In this document: one piece after another, positions 26,203 through 34,019 of the stretch | How the letters are laid out: each line of letters starts with the position of its first letter | Position numbering within the stretch: the stretch's first letter is position 1 | DNA from: Rhizobium sp. R635 | GTDB taxonomy: Bacteria > Pseudomonadota > Alphaproteobacteria > Rhizobiales > Rhizobiaceae | NCBI RefSeq assembly: GCF_002211285.1 | Contig: NZ_LOKX01000034.1 | Span: 124,001 to 188,000 of the forward strand | Reading direction: 5' to 3' | DNA length: 64,000 nucleotides | Translations under genes and position numbers: made by a program | Notes under the pieces: generated by a model | Seen by the model: only the letters and a program-made list of their open reading frames with translations | Databases searched by the model: none | What the model was told of the DNA's origin: nothing

Positions 26203-26487
26203 GCGGCCTGCCTTCGCCCTCTTGTGCTGATCAGCGTGAAATCTTGAAGCAAATCCAACATACGAAAAATCCGCCGGAATGGCGGCTTCGTTGTTCTCAA
26301 ATACCGAAATCAGGCCTTCACTCGCGCCGCTTACGGTCGGCCGCAACAGCTTTGCCCCCCGCCACAGGCTTCCTGTCACCGTAAAGGAACGGACCGAGGG
26401 AGAGCGTCGAACTGCCCATGCCGAAGCATAACGCGAAAACATCGCAGACCGAAGCGGCTCCGCTCACCGCGGAGGCGCAGGAGCAGC

Positions 26488-27171
26488 TTAAACTTGCGAT
26501 CCCGTTTTCGCTGCCGGACTGCTTTGCCCTATTCGCGGCTCCATCCCCGCCAGCAGCCGCTTGATATTGGCATGATGGCGCACGATGACATAAAGGCCGC
26601 CTGCAATCACCAGAAACCGGTAGGCCAACGGCTGCTCCAGGCTGAAAATGAGGACGATCGCCGTCAACGCCGCCAGCATCGAACTCAGCGACACAATCCG
26701 AAACACAGCAAGCCCGATGCCGAAAACCGTCGCCGCACCTAAACCGACCGGCCATGATATGGCGAGCAGCACGCCGAGCCCTGTCGCAGCAGATTTGCCA
26801 CCTGTGAAATTCAACCAGATCGAACGGCCGTGACCTAACAAGACGGCAAGTCCGGCCGCACAAACGGCCCAAGACACCCAGCCCGTCAAATCAAGCGCTG
26901 TCGACGGCATCTCGTACCGCCATCCATAAGACCAGGGATAAAACCAGCGGGCGAAGACCACCGCCGCCGCACCTTTCAGCACATCCACCAGCAACACGAC
27001 CAAGGCAGGCCATTTGCCCAGAGTCCGCAACACATTCGTTGCGCCAGTGGATTTGGAGCCATGTTCCCGGATGTCGATGCCTTTGAGCAGCTTTCCCGCC
27101 AGATAGCCCGTGGGAATGGCGCCGATCAGATAAGCGATCGCCAGTCCGACCACACCCGCTATCCAAATCAT
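26488..27171 (-). CDS. plsY: Acyl-phosphate:glycerol-3-phosphate acyltransferase
   Basis: This inner-membrane enzyme makes lysophosphatidic acid from acyl-phosphate and glycerol-3-phosphate. PlsY motifs are clear: IGAIPTGYLAGKL, GSKSTGATNVLRTLG and GHGRSIWLNFTGGKSAATGLG. The ATG at 27171 follows GAGGTGG and gives 227 residues with about five membrane spans. The gene is isolated, without the pyrC neighbour common in alphaproteobacteria, so it may be a second copy (inference). Confidence 0.9.
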   Translation of the reverse strand: MIWIAGVVGLAIAYLIGAIPTGYLAGKLLKGIDIREHGSKSTGATNVLRTLGKWPALVVLLVDVLKGAAAVVFARWFYPWSYGWRYEMPSTALDLTGWVSWAVCAAGLAVLLGHGRSIWLNFTGGKSAATGLGVLLAISWPVGLGAATVFGIGLAVFRIVSLSSMLAALTAIVLIFSLEQPLAYRFLVIAGGLYVIVRHHANIKRLLAGMEPRIGQSSPAAKTGSQV

Positions 27172-27288
27172 GGAGCCACCTCGCCGCTTAAAGAAAACCG
27201 CCCACGAGATCCGTGGGCAGTTCGACATCATCATACTTTCATTTCGTATGCCAGCCGGAAGCCCGGTTCACTTATCCCAAGCGTCGCA

Positions 27289-28332
27289 TCAGACCTTCAG
27301 CTCGCGCCGCTCGCGCTCGGTCTCCATGGCGAGATCGAGCACCTTCTGCAGGTTGGCGGCGTGGCGGAAATTCGGGTCGGGCTGGATGCCGCTCGCCACC
27401 GCTTCGGCAAACCGCTGGTAGTTCGTCGGCACCGGCGCCACCTCGATCTCCTTCCAGGTGGCGGTCTCGGCATCGTCGCCAAGGCAGCCGCGCAGTTCCG
27501 ATCCGGCCGGCCGGTGGATGACCTCGAGGCTGCCCTTTTCGCCGTAGATGCGCAGCTTCAGCTCGTTCAGGTGGCCCGTCGCCCAGCGGCTGGCATGGAT
27601 GACGCCGAGCGCGCCGTTGGCGAAATCGACCGACATGGTGAAGCTGTCATTGGCGTCGAGCATATATTCGCCGATCTGGCCGCCCGGCGCCTTGTTGAAG
27701 GTCTTCAACCGCGCAAAGACATGATCGATGTCGGTGGCGGCGCCATAGGCGGCGAAATCGAGGATGTGGATGCCGACATCTCCGAGCACGCCGTTCGAGC
27801 CGTGGCCGGTGGAAAGCCGCCACAGCCAGGTCGATTCCGTGCGCCAGTCGCCCCAGGCGCGCGAGACGAGCCAGCTTTGCAGATAGGAGGCTTCGACGTG
27901 CTTGATCGTACCGAGCTCACCGGCAAGCACCATTTCACGGGCGCGCTGCAGCGGTGCGACATTGCGGTAGGTGAGGTTCACCATGTTGATGACGCCGGCC
28001 TTTTCAGCCGCTTCCGTCATCTCTAACGCCTTCGCGTAGTTTTCCGCCAGCGGCTTCTCGCAGAGCACATGCTTGCCGGCGGCAATCAGCGCCAGCGTCG
28101 TCGGGTGATGGATGCGGTCGGGCGTGATGTTCGTCGCCGCATCGAATTCGCCCCAGGCGATCGCCTCATCCAGAGAGAGGAACCGCTTCTCGATGCCGAA
28201 CTTGTCGGCAAAGGCGGAAAGCCGGTCGGGATCGGTGTCGACGGCGCCGACCACCGTTACGCCATCGATTTTGCTGAAGTGGGTGAGCTGGTTTTTCGCC
28301 ATCACGCCCGTGCCAAGAACGAGTAGTCGCAT
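27289..28332 (-). CDS. Gfo/Idh/MocA-family NAD(P)-dependent oxidoreductase (ThuB-like)
   Basis: This 347-residue dehydrogenase has an N-terminal Rossmann fold (LVLGTGVMAKNQ), the family signature HVLCEKPLAENY (about residue 95) and a catalytic-region GDVGIHILDFAAYG. It follows a ThuA-domain gene by 9 bp. A ThuA-ThuB pair of this type converts disaccharides to 3-keto forms in Sinorhizobium. Here there is no sugar ABC transporter next door, so the substrate is open. Confidence 0.87.
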   Translation of the reverse strand: MRLLVLGTGVMAKNQLTHFSKIDGVTVVGAVDTDPDRLSAFADKFGIEKRFLSLDEAIAWGEFDAATNITPDRIHHPTTLALIAAGKHVLCEKPLAENYAKALEMTEAAEKAGVINMVNLTYRNVAPLQRAREMVLAGELGTIKHVEASYLQSWLVSRAWGDWRTESTWLWRLSTGHGSNGVLGDVGIHILDFAAYGAATDIDHVFARLKTFNKAPGGQIGEYMLDANDSFTMSVDFANGALGVIHASRWATGHLNELKLRIYGEKGSLEVIHRPAGSELRGCLGDDAETATWKEIEVAPVPTNYQRFAEAVASGIQPDPNFRHAANLQKVLDLAMETERERRELKV

Positions 28333-28341
28333 GGATGCTCC

Positions 28342-29127
28342 TCAGCGGTAACCGGCTTCGCCGGCCTGGTGCAGTTTCGGGCCGCGTTCGACGATCGGCT
28401 CCAATGCCTTCTCTACCGGCACATTTGGAGCGTCGGTAATACCAGTCAACGCGCCTTGCGGGTTATAGGCCCACTTGACGCCGTTGATCAGCACCTTCTG
28501 CACCGTGGCGTCGTGATAGGTCGGATAGGTCTCGTGGCCGGGGCGGAAATAGAAGATGTTGCCGGCGCCGCGCCGCCACGTCAGGCCCGAGCGGAACACT
28601 TCCCCGCCCTGGAACCAGGAGATGAACACCGTTTCGAGCGGCTCCGGCACCGAGAATTGCTCGCCATACATTTCCTCGTTTTCGAGTTCGAAATGCTCGC
28701 CGATGCCGGCGGCGATCGGATGGCGCGGATTGATCGTCCACAGCCGCTCGCGCTCACCCGCCTCGCGCCATTTCAGCGCGCAGGGTGTACCCATCAGCCG
28801 CTTGAAGATCTTCGAGAAATGGCCGGAATGCAGAACGAGAAGGCCCATGCCCTCCCAGACGCGCTTGGCGACGCGCTCGACGACGACGTCGGACACGGCG
28901 CCATGATCCTTATGGCCCCACCAGGTCAGCACGTCGGTTTCGGCAAGGCGGGCCTCGCTCAGCCCATGCTCCGGCTCCTGCAGCGTCGCGGTGGTCGCGG
29001 AGATGGCGGGATCGCTGTTCAGCGCTTTGGCGATCGTCGTGTGCATGCCTTCGGGATAGATGCCCCGGACGATCTCATTGGTAGTCTCGTGGATATTCTC
29101 TCCCCAGACGACGGTGCGTATGGCCAT
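28342..29127 (-). CDS. ThuA-domain protein (trehalose-utilisation type)
   Basis: This 261-residue protein begins MAIRTVVWGENIHE and carries the class I glutamine amidotransferase-like ThuA fold: LTWWGHKDHGAV, LLVLHSGHFSKIF and WRRGAGNIFYFRPGHETYPTYHD. It matches ThuA proteins of rhizobia by length and motif. The start is the ATG at 29127 (GAGGAG upstream), not the longer frame from 29181. It leads the two-gene operon with the Gfo/Idh gene. Two dyads upstream suggest sugar-responsive control. Confidence 0.85.
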   Translation of the reverse strand: MAIRTVVWGENIHETTNEIVRGIYPEGMHTTIAKALNSDPAISATTATLQEPEHGLSEARLAETDVLTWWGHKDHGAVSDVVVERVAKRVWEGMGLLVLHSGHFSKIFKRLMGTPCALKWREAGERERLWTINPRHPIAAGIGEHFELENEEMYGEQFSVPEPLETVFISWFQGGEVFRSGLTWRRGAGNIFYFRPGHETYPTYHDATVQKVLINGVKWAYNPQGALTGITDAPNVPVEKALEPIVERGPKLHQAGEAGYR

Positions 29128-29178
29128 GATGTGCTCCTCTGGAAGCTGGAAGTATCGGCAGGCGGGAAAAGCAGAATT

Positions 29179-29190
29179 CAAAGCGCTTTG
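29179..29190. promoter_or_regulatory. LacI-type palindromic operator candidate
   Basis: The perfect 12-bp palindrome CAAAGCGCTTTG, with the central CG of LacI/GalR-family sites, lies 52 bp upstream of the ThuA-type start. Confidence 0.5.
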
Positions 29191-29242
29191 GAAAAAGGCG
29201 CTGGGTGCGCCTCGATCTCCTCCACGTCAAAGCAACACATAG

Positions 29243-29268
29243 CCCTTTGTCAGGAGTTTGACAAAGGG
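29243..29268. promoter_or_regulatory. Perfect dyad overlapping a candidate thuA promoter
   Basis: CCCTTTGTCA and TGACAAAGGG (10 bp each) flank six bases. On the minus strand TTGTCA, 17 bases and TATGTG could form a promoter that overlaps the dyad. It could instead be a weak terminator for the SMR gene, but no T run follows. Confidence 0.4.
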
Positions 29269-29320
29269 GAAAATTTCTCTCGCGAGCTTTGGAGGAGGAT
29301 TCTAGAATTTCACAATGAAA

Positions 29321-29662
29321 TCAATGCGAAACGGATTTCGAGAACAGATTGACCACGACGACGCCCGATATGATCAGCCCGAGGCCGACGATCGCCGGCG
29401 GGTCGAGGCGCTGCTTGAAGAAAATCAGGCCGACCGAGGAAATCAGCACGATTCCCAAAGCGCTCCAAATCGCATAGGCGATGCCGACGGGAATGCTCTT
29501 CAGCGTGAGCGACAGGCAATAGAAGGCCGCCGCATAGCAGGCGACGACGAGTGCCGTCGGCCCGATGCGGGTGAACTGCTGCGACAATTGCAGCGCTGTC
29601 GTGCCGATGACCTCGAGCACGATGGCTGCAAAGAGCAGCCCGTAGATGGCGGCCTGGCTCAT
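29321..29662 (-). CDS. Small multidrug resistance (SMR) transporter, EmrE/SugE type
   Basis: This 113-residue protein has four membrane spans and the essential Glu in span 1 (AAIVLEVIGTT, residue about 17). The YAIWSALG segment is typical of drug-exporting SMR members. GGGGAT precedes the ATG. It lies 16 bp downstream of a TetR gene, which very likely represses it. Substrates are probably cationic compounds. Confidence 0.9.
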   Translation of the reverse strand: MSQAAIYGLLFAAIVLEVIGTTALQLSQQFTRIGPTALVVACYAAAFYCLSLTLKSIPVGIAYAIWSALGIVLISSVGLIFFKQRLDPPAIVGLGLIISGVVVVNLFSKSVSH

Positions 29663-29678
29663 GGCGGTATCCCCTGGA

Positions 29679-30242
29679 TTACTTTCCGGTCAATTCGACG
29701 AGGCGGTCGATGAGATTCCGCCTCAGCGCATCGGCGATATCATGGCTCTCCAGCGTATCCGCGAACCACAGCCCGTCGGCGGCGAAGCGCACGATCTGCG
29801 CATCGAGCGAGGAATCGGTGCCGACATATTCCTCGGCTCGCGCCTGCACCCATTGGCGCCAGCGAAGGCGGAGCCGGGGTTCGGCGAGAAGCGCGATCGT
29901 CACCTGCGTCCAACCCCTGGAATCGTCGGGACGATCCTTGAGACCGGACACCGCCCTGAGATAGGCGCGGGTGAAACGGCCCTGCGGCATGGGATCGCCA
30001 CGCATCAACTCCTCGATATCGGCATCGAACCTTTCGAGCAGGCTCTCGAACAGCGCGTCGAGCAGCGCATTCTTCGTCGGGAAGTGATGCAGCAAGCCGC
30101 CCTTGCTGACGCTGGAGGCGGCGGAGACCGCATCGAGCGTCACAGCCGCCATGCCTTCGCTGGCGGCAAGACGCGCGGCGACCTCCAGCAACTGCTGGCG
30201 CACGAGAGCCGGTTGTTTCTTGCGATGGTGAGCGTTTGACAT
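29679..30242 (-). CDS. TetR-family repressor of the SMR operon
   Basis: This 187-residue regulator has an N-terminal helix-turn-helix (VTLDAVSAASSVSKGGLLHHFPTKNALLDALF) and an unclassified ligand domain. The ATG at 30242 is preceded by no Shine-Dalgarno sequence. The promoter predicts transcription starting within a few bases of it. A 14-bp perfect palindrome in the promoter is the likely operator. It is co-transcribed with the SMR gene. Confidence 0.87.
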   Translation of the reverse strand: MSNAHHRKKQPALVRQQLLEVAARLAASEGMAAVTLDAVSAASSVSKGGLLHHFPTKNALLDALFESLLERFDADIEELMRGDPMPQGRFTRAYLRAVSGLKDRPDDSRGWTQVTIALLAEPRLRLRWRQWVQARAEEYVGTDSSLDAQIVRFAADGLWFADTLESHDIADALRRNLIDRLVELTGK

Positions 30243-30251
30243 GAGAGATAA

Positions 30252-30278
30252 AAGATACCGTCCGGACGGTTTTGTCAA
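30252..30278 (-). promoter_or_regulatory. TetR operator inside the TetR-SMR promoter
   Basis: On the minus strand, -35 TTGACA (30278-30273) is followed by the perfect palindrome ACCGTCCGGACGGT (30257-30270) and a -10-like TATCTT (30257-30252) or one base-shifted variant. The palindrome type is common for TetR repressors of SMR pumps. Confidence 0.68.
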
Positions 30279-30404
30279 GAAGAATCGTTGGAACCCCTGC
30301 CTCGCGGGCATTATGCGCGAAATGCCGCGGCGCCTTGATGACAGTTGCGATCATTTTCCATCAGGTGCATGAAGAGGCCGGGGAATGATATCGGGGATGG
30401 TTTC

Positions 30405-30800
30405 GTGACGGAGAAGGTCACCACTCTATATGAAGCGATCGGCGGCGATCCCACCGTGCGGGCGCTGACGCACCGCTTCTACGCGCTGATGGATACGCTG
30501 CCGGAGGCAAGCAACGTGCGCGCCGTGCACCCGCCGAGCCTTGAAGGCAGCGAAGAGAAATTCTACGAATATATGAGCGGCTATCTCGGCGGCCCGCCGC
30601 TCTATACCGACAAACGCGGCCATCCGCGCCTGCGCAGCCGCCATTTCGTCGCCGAGATCGGCCCTGTCGAACGGGACGAATGGCTGCTCTGCTTCCGCCG
30701 CGCGCTCGACGAGACGATATCAAGCCAGGCGCTGCGCGATCTCATCTGGGCGCCGGTCGAACGCCTCGCCCATCACATGCAGAACAAGGAAGAACCATGA
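30405..30800 (+). CDS. Truncated haemoglobin, group II type
   Basis: This small haem globin (131 residues from GTG 30405) has the pattern LYEAIGGD, the B10-region RFYALMD, and PRLRSRHF holding the proximal His, followed by the conserved EWLLCFRRAL Trp. Such globins bind oxygen or nitric oxide and protect against nitrosative stress. GGGG lies about 9 bases before the GTG; an ATG at 30369 gives 12 extra residues. It overlaps the next gene by four bases. Confidence 0.85.
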   Translation: MTEKVTTLYEAIGGDPTVRALTHRFYALMDTLPEASNVRAVHPPSLEGSEEKFYEYMSGYLGGPPLYTDKRGHPRLRSRHFVAEIGPVERDEWLLCFRRALDETISSQALRDLIWAPVERLAHHMQNKEEP

Positions 30801-31168
30801 GCCTGAACGCGCGACTGGAGCCCGTGCTCTATCTCTTTGCCGGCCTGTTCGGCGCAGCCGGCGTGGCGCTCGCCGCGCTTGCCGCCCATGGCGGCGGCGA
30901 GGCCAACCTTGCGGCTTCCGCCTCCGCCATGTGCCTCGCACACGCCCCTGCCCTGCTGGCCTTGGCGCTCGGCACCGCCAAGCTCAAAACCGCCTGGCTG
31001 GCCGGTTTCCTGATGATCGTGGGAACGCTGCTCTTTGCCGGCGATCTCGTCACGCTCCGATTCTCCGGCTCCGGCCTCTTTCCCTATGCCGCGCCGACCG
31101 GCGGCTGGGCGATGATGCTCGGCTGGCTGGCCGTGGCGGCGGGCGCAGCCTTCCCTGTCCGAACCTAA
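30797..31168 (+). CDS. DUF423-family small membrane protein
   Basis: This 123-residue protein has four hydrophobic segments and the DUF423 pattern: FGAAGVALAALAAHG, HAPALLALALG, FLMIVGTLLFAGDL and PTGGWAMMLGWLAVAAGA. The family (E. coli YgdD) has no known function. The start overlaps the globin stop (ATGA), so the two are co-translated. Its end overlaps the convergent VOC gene by four bases. Confidence 0.85.
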   Translation: MSLNARLEPVLYLFAGLFGAAGVALAALAAHGGGEANLAASASAMCLAHAPALLALALGTAKLKTAWLAGFLMIVGTLLFAGDLVTLRFSGSGLFPYAAPTGGWAMMLGWLAVAAGAAFPVRT

Positions 31169-31536
31169 CCGCGCGGCTGCGGTATGCGGCCGAAGCGCAG
31201 GAGATTTCCGTGCGGATCATGGATGTAGAATTCCTCCATGTTCCACGGCCGCACTTCCATTTCGGTCAGGCGCTCCACGCCCCTTTCGCGATATTCCGCA
31301 TGAAGCGCGCCGATGCCGCCGCCGCGGAGATAGACGGAGGTCTTCTCGCAGAGACTAACATCCTCGGTACGCCAGAAATGCAGTTCCATATCGTCGCGCC
31401 GCAGGATGAGATAATCCGGCGCCTCGTAGACGATATTGGCAAAGCCGAGTTTGTCGCGATAGAAAAAGAGCGTCTCGGCGATATCGAGTGACGGCAGGAC
31501 CGGCAGAACCTCGATGCGATCGGGGTCTTCGTTCAT
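31165..31536 (-). CDS. Bleomycin-resistance/glyoxalase-like VOC protein
   Basis: This single-module VOC protein has 123 residues (LPVLPSLDIAETLFFYRDKLGF at the start, MEEFYIHDPHGNLLRFG at the end). The layout resembles bleomycin-binding proteins, which sequester the drug as dimers. It is the last gene of a four-gene leftward operon with overlapping starts and stops behind an iron-responsive box. A link to haem or iron is by context only. Confidence 0.83.
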   Translation of the reverse strand: MNEDPDRIEVLPVLPSLDIAETLFFYRDKLGFANIVYEAPDYLILRRDDMELHFWRTEDVSLCEKTSVYLRGGGIGALHAEYRERGVERLTEMEVRPWNMEEFYIHDPHGNLLRFGRIPQPRG

Positions 31537-31847
31537 ATGCCCTCGACCACGTTAAAACCCTCAAAAACCGGCGGCCCCTTGTACATCGCCTTGCGGTCTC
31601 CGGCATTGCGGTGCGCCGCGCGAAAGTTCTCGGACTTCGTCCAGTTCTGAAAATCTTCTTCGCTCTTCCAGACCGTGTGCGAGGAATAGAGCGTGTAGCC
31701 CTCTTCTTCGTTGGCCTTGCCGCGCAGCAGGCGGAATTCGACGAAACCGGGCACCTCGGCCAGGCTGGAATCGCGATTGCGCCAGACCGTTTCGAAATCG
31801 CCCTCGGTCCCGGTTACGACCTTGAAGCGGTTCATTGCGATATACAT
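31533..31847 (-). CDS. IsdG/HmuQ-like haem-degrading monooxygenase
   Basis: This 104-residue ferredoxin-like protein of the antibiotic-biosynthesis monooxygenase fold shows the IsdG catalytic set: Asn in AMNRFKV, Trp in QNWTKSENF and His in FRAAHRN. The family opens haem to release iron. AAGGAGA precedes the ATG. The gene sits about 2.7 kb from the hmu haem-uptake operon and behind a RirA-type box, which fits haem-iron use. It overlaps the VOC gene (ATGA). Confidence 0.85.
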   Translation of the reverse strand: MYIAMNRFKVVTGTEGDFETVWRNRDSSLAEVPGFVEFRLLRGKANEEEGYTLYSSHTVWKSEEDFQNWTKSENFRAAHRNAGDRKAMYKGPPVFEGFNVVEGI

Positions 31848-31856
31848 GAAATCTCC

Positions 31857-32126
31857 TTACGCCTTCTTGGCCGCCTTCGCAGCAGGCGAGGGAAAGGCGA
31901 GAACATTATTGCCGTTTGCCGCAGCCGCGCCAAGCGGTCTTGTCGCCGCCTCCCCAGGCATGCGCGCCTCCCAGGTCGGGAACAGCGTCACATTCTGATG
32001 GATCTGCTGGCGTGCGGTGTGCTGCTGGAACAGTTCGTAGAGTTCGGGCACGAGGCCGTCGCCGCTCTGCGCGGCGAGCTTGTGCAGGCCGATCATGGTG
32101 AAGCCGTCGGGGCGCTGGTCGTTCAT
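31857..32126 (-). CDS. Hypothetical protein of the iron-linked operon
   Basis: This 89-residue soluble protein has a helical N-terminal half (LHKLAAQSGDGLVPELYELFQQH) and an Ala/Lys-rich tail ending AAKAAKKA. No known domain is recognised. It overlaps the DUF2325 stop at its start and lies nine bases before the haem monooxygenase, so it is a genuine operon member. Confidence 0.7.
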   Translation of the reverse strand: MNDQRPDGFTMIGLHKLAAQSGDGLVPELYELFQQHTARQQIHQNVTLFPTWEARMPGEAATRPLGAAAANGNNVLAFPSPAAKAAKKA

Positions 32127-32530
32127 CGGGAAGTGTCTCGTTCGTTCATCGTCTGCAGCGCACGTTCCAGGCTAGACTTGCTGCCGTTTCGAAGCGGGAT
32201 GAAGGCCTTGCTGAACTTCTTGCAGCCGGTCTTCACGCGCAGGCAGGCATCGTGGCTGATACAGTCGATGGGGCAGAACACGCAGTCGACGGAGGGAAGC
32301 AGCGTGTCGATGCGGGAGACCGCCTCGCGCAGGCCGCCATCGTGATGAATGAGCTCGGCGCCGAAATTGCTGGCGATCTGGCGCAGATGCGCCACCTGGC
32401 AGTCACGCCCGCCGACATAAAGAAAACTGCGGCCACCCAGTTTGGATCGTCCGTTGGATGCCTGTCCGGCCTCCTCGCCCGCACTCTCGCGGACCTCCCG
32501 GTTCGATCCCTTCTTGCCCTTGCGAGCCAT
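32123..32530 (-). CDS. DUF2325 protein
   Basis: This 135-residue protein has a basic, low-complexity N-terminus (residues 1-30). The DUF2325 domain follows: FLYVGGRDCQVAHLR, AELIHHDGG and a four-cysteine stretch in DCVFCPIDCISHDACLRVKTGC. The clustered cysteines could bind metal or an iron-sulfur centre. Function is unknown. First gene of the operon that ends with haem monooxygenase and VOC proteins. Confidence 0.82.
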   Translation of the reverse strand: MARKGKKGSNREVRESAGEEAGQASNGRSKLGGRSFLYVGGRDCQVAHLRQIASNFGAELIHHDGGLREAVSRIDTLLPSVDCVFCPIDCISHDACLRVKTGCKKFSKAFIPLRNGSKSSLERALQTMNERDTSR

Positions 32531-32620
32531 ATGCCACCCGTTCGCTGGTTGATCGTCACACGATTCCTGCGTGTGCGGACGGACCTTATTAAACTTGATT
32601 TTTGGAGTAAAGTATAAAGT

Positions 32621-32635
32621 TGATTGTTTTTATCA
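32621..32635. promoter_or_regulatory. Iron-responsive (RirA, IRO-type) box
   Basis: TGATTGTTTTTATCA matches the palindromic TGA-N9-TCA motif reported for RirA-controlled genes in Rhizobium. It lies in an AT-rich stretch about 90 bp before the DUF2325 gene, just past the tonB stop. Confidence 0.55.
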
Positions 32636-32639
32636 TATT

Positions 32640-33962
32640 TTATCGGACTGTGACTTGGATCGGAAAGTCGAATGTGTGCGAAGCCCCCCATCCATCAGGC
32701 AAAGCGGGAAGATTGCAGGAATTCAGGCTGCCTAGAACCGCGTTATCCACGTCGGCCATACCGGAGCCTCTAGTGATCCGCGATAAGGTGACATTTCCGT
32801 CGCTATTGACCATAACGCGAACTCTTAGGGATACCGCAGTATCCCGATACTGCGACTTCAGTCGGTCGATACAACGAGATAGGCGCGAAAAAACCTTACC
32901 CGTGTAATTTGCCTGAGAAGCACCGCCAGCGCCTTCTCTGCCCCCGGATGTCCGCGAATTGTTATCGGAGTTGGCGTTAGCTTGACCGTCGGCAGCTCCT
33001 CTGCGAGATTCCTGCTTGGCATCGCCTTCCGAACCCTGTGCTTTCTTCGGCGGCTGTTTTCTTTCCACCACCTTCTTTTCTACCGGCTTCTCCAGCTTCG
33101 GCTTCGGTTGCGGAGTAACCACTTCTGTCGGCGGTTCCGGCTCGGGAGAAACGGGAGCCACCTCGACAGGCTTGATCCCTTCGGGTTCGGACTGCATTGC
33201 GGCTGCCGTTGGCAGTTCGCTTGAAATCACCGGCTGCTCCGGCACCACCGTCGACATCGGCTGTGCGACGGATGTTTCGGCAGGGGTTTCCGATACGAGA
33301 ACTTCCGGTTCTGCAGTCGCAACCGTCTCGGCTGACTGACGCGTAACGTCCTGTATAGGCTGAACGGTCTCCACCGGCTCTGCGTCAGCCGGCTCAACGA
33401 TTTTCGGCTGGACGACCTCCGGCTGCACCTCGGCTGTTTCGACTGGCTTAACCGTATCGGGTTCAACAGCCTCTGGGACCACTTCTTCCTGTATCGTCAC
33501 CTCGGTGTCGCCGGCTGCGCTCTGATCGGCGTCGGAACTGCCGAGCATGACCACGCTGATCGCCTCGCCTGCTTCCATCAGTGTCTCGTCAGAAGGCTTG
33601 GGCAAAACGACAAGCAGCGTCACGGCCAGCGCGACATGAAAAAAGAACGAACCAACACACGTCAGCGCCACCCGCCGCCGTACCGGCTTCTTCTCATCCT
33701 CCTGCTTCTCCACCGCCGCATCCATCGGCGGTGCAGAAGCGGGAGCGGCCGGTTCGGCTTCCGGATGGTCGGGAAAGGAGGATATCTGCGCAGAACGCGT
33801 GTAGTGGATGACCGTCTCGCCGGCCGGCTGCCGCTGCGCGTTTCGCAGTTCGGGAAGCTCGTGGCCGGGGTGCATGCCGGGCATGTTGTCGTTCAGGCTG
33901 GTGTCGGCGCTCTCCTCCCCGATGAGCACGTGTCTCGATCTGGATTTCGCTGAAATCGCCAT
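32640..33962 (-). CDS. tonB: TonB energy transducer with long cytoplasmic extension
   Basis: This protein spans the periplasm to energise outer-membrane receptors. It has 440 residues, longer than typical TonB. The first 97 residues are cytoplasmic and polar, the single membrane anchor is about residues 98-120, and a Pro/Glu/Val-rich periplasmic spacer follows (about 130-300). The C-terminal TonB domain includes YRDTAVSLRVRVMVNSDGNV. The gene is divergent from hmuPSTUV, the arrangement described in R. leguminosarum. Regulation by iron is expected. Confidence 0.92.
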   Translation of the reverse strand: MAISAKSRSRHVLIGEESADTSLNDNMPGMHPGHELPELRNAQRQPAGETVIHYTRSAQISSFPDHPEAEPAAPASAPPMDAAVEKQEDEKKPVRRRVALTCVGSFFFHVALAVTLLVVLPKPSDETLMEAGEAISVVMLGSSDADQSAAGDTEVTIQEEVVPEAVEPDTVKPVETAEVQPEVVQPKIVEPADAEPVETVQPIQDVTRQSAETVATAEPEVLVSETPAETSVAQPMSTVVPEQPVISSELPTAAAMQSEPEGIKPVEVAPVSPEPEPPTEVVTPQPKPKLEKPVEKKVVERKQPPKKAQGSEGDAKQESRRGAADGQANANSDNNSRTSGGREGAGGASQANYTGKVFSRLSRCIDRLKSQYRDTAVSLRVRVMVNSDGNVTLSRITRGSGMADVDNAVLGSLNSCNLPALPDGWGASHTFDFPIQVTVR

Positions 33963-34019
33963 TCTTTACGCCTCGGACAGCCGGAAACATGTCGGCCGGG
34001 GTTCATCCCCGGCGTCTTC

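Noticed and set aside
26318..26420. Short minus-strand frame ending DRKPVAGGKAVAADRKRRE between plsY and the EamA gene
   Set aside because: No start signal and no family; coding character is possible but not enough to call.
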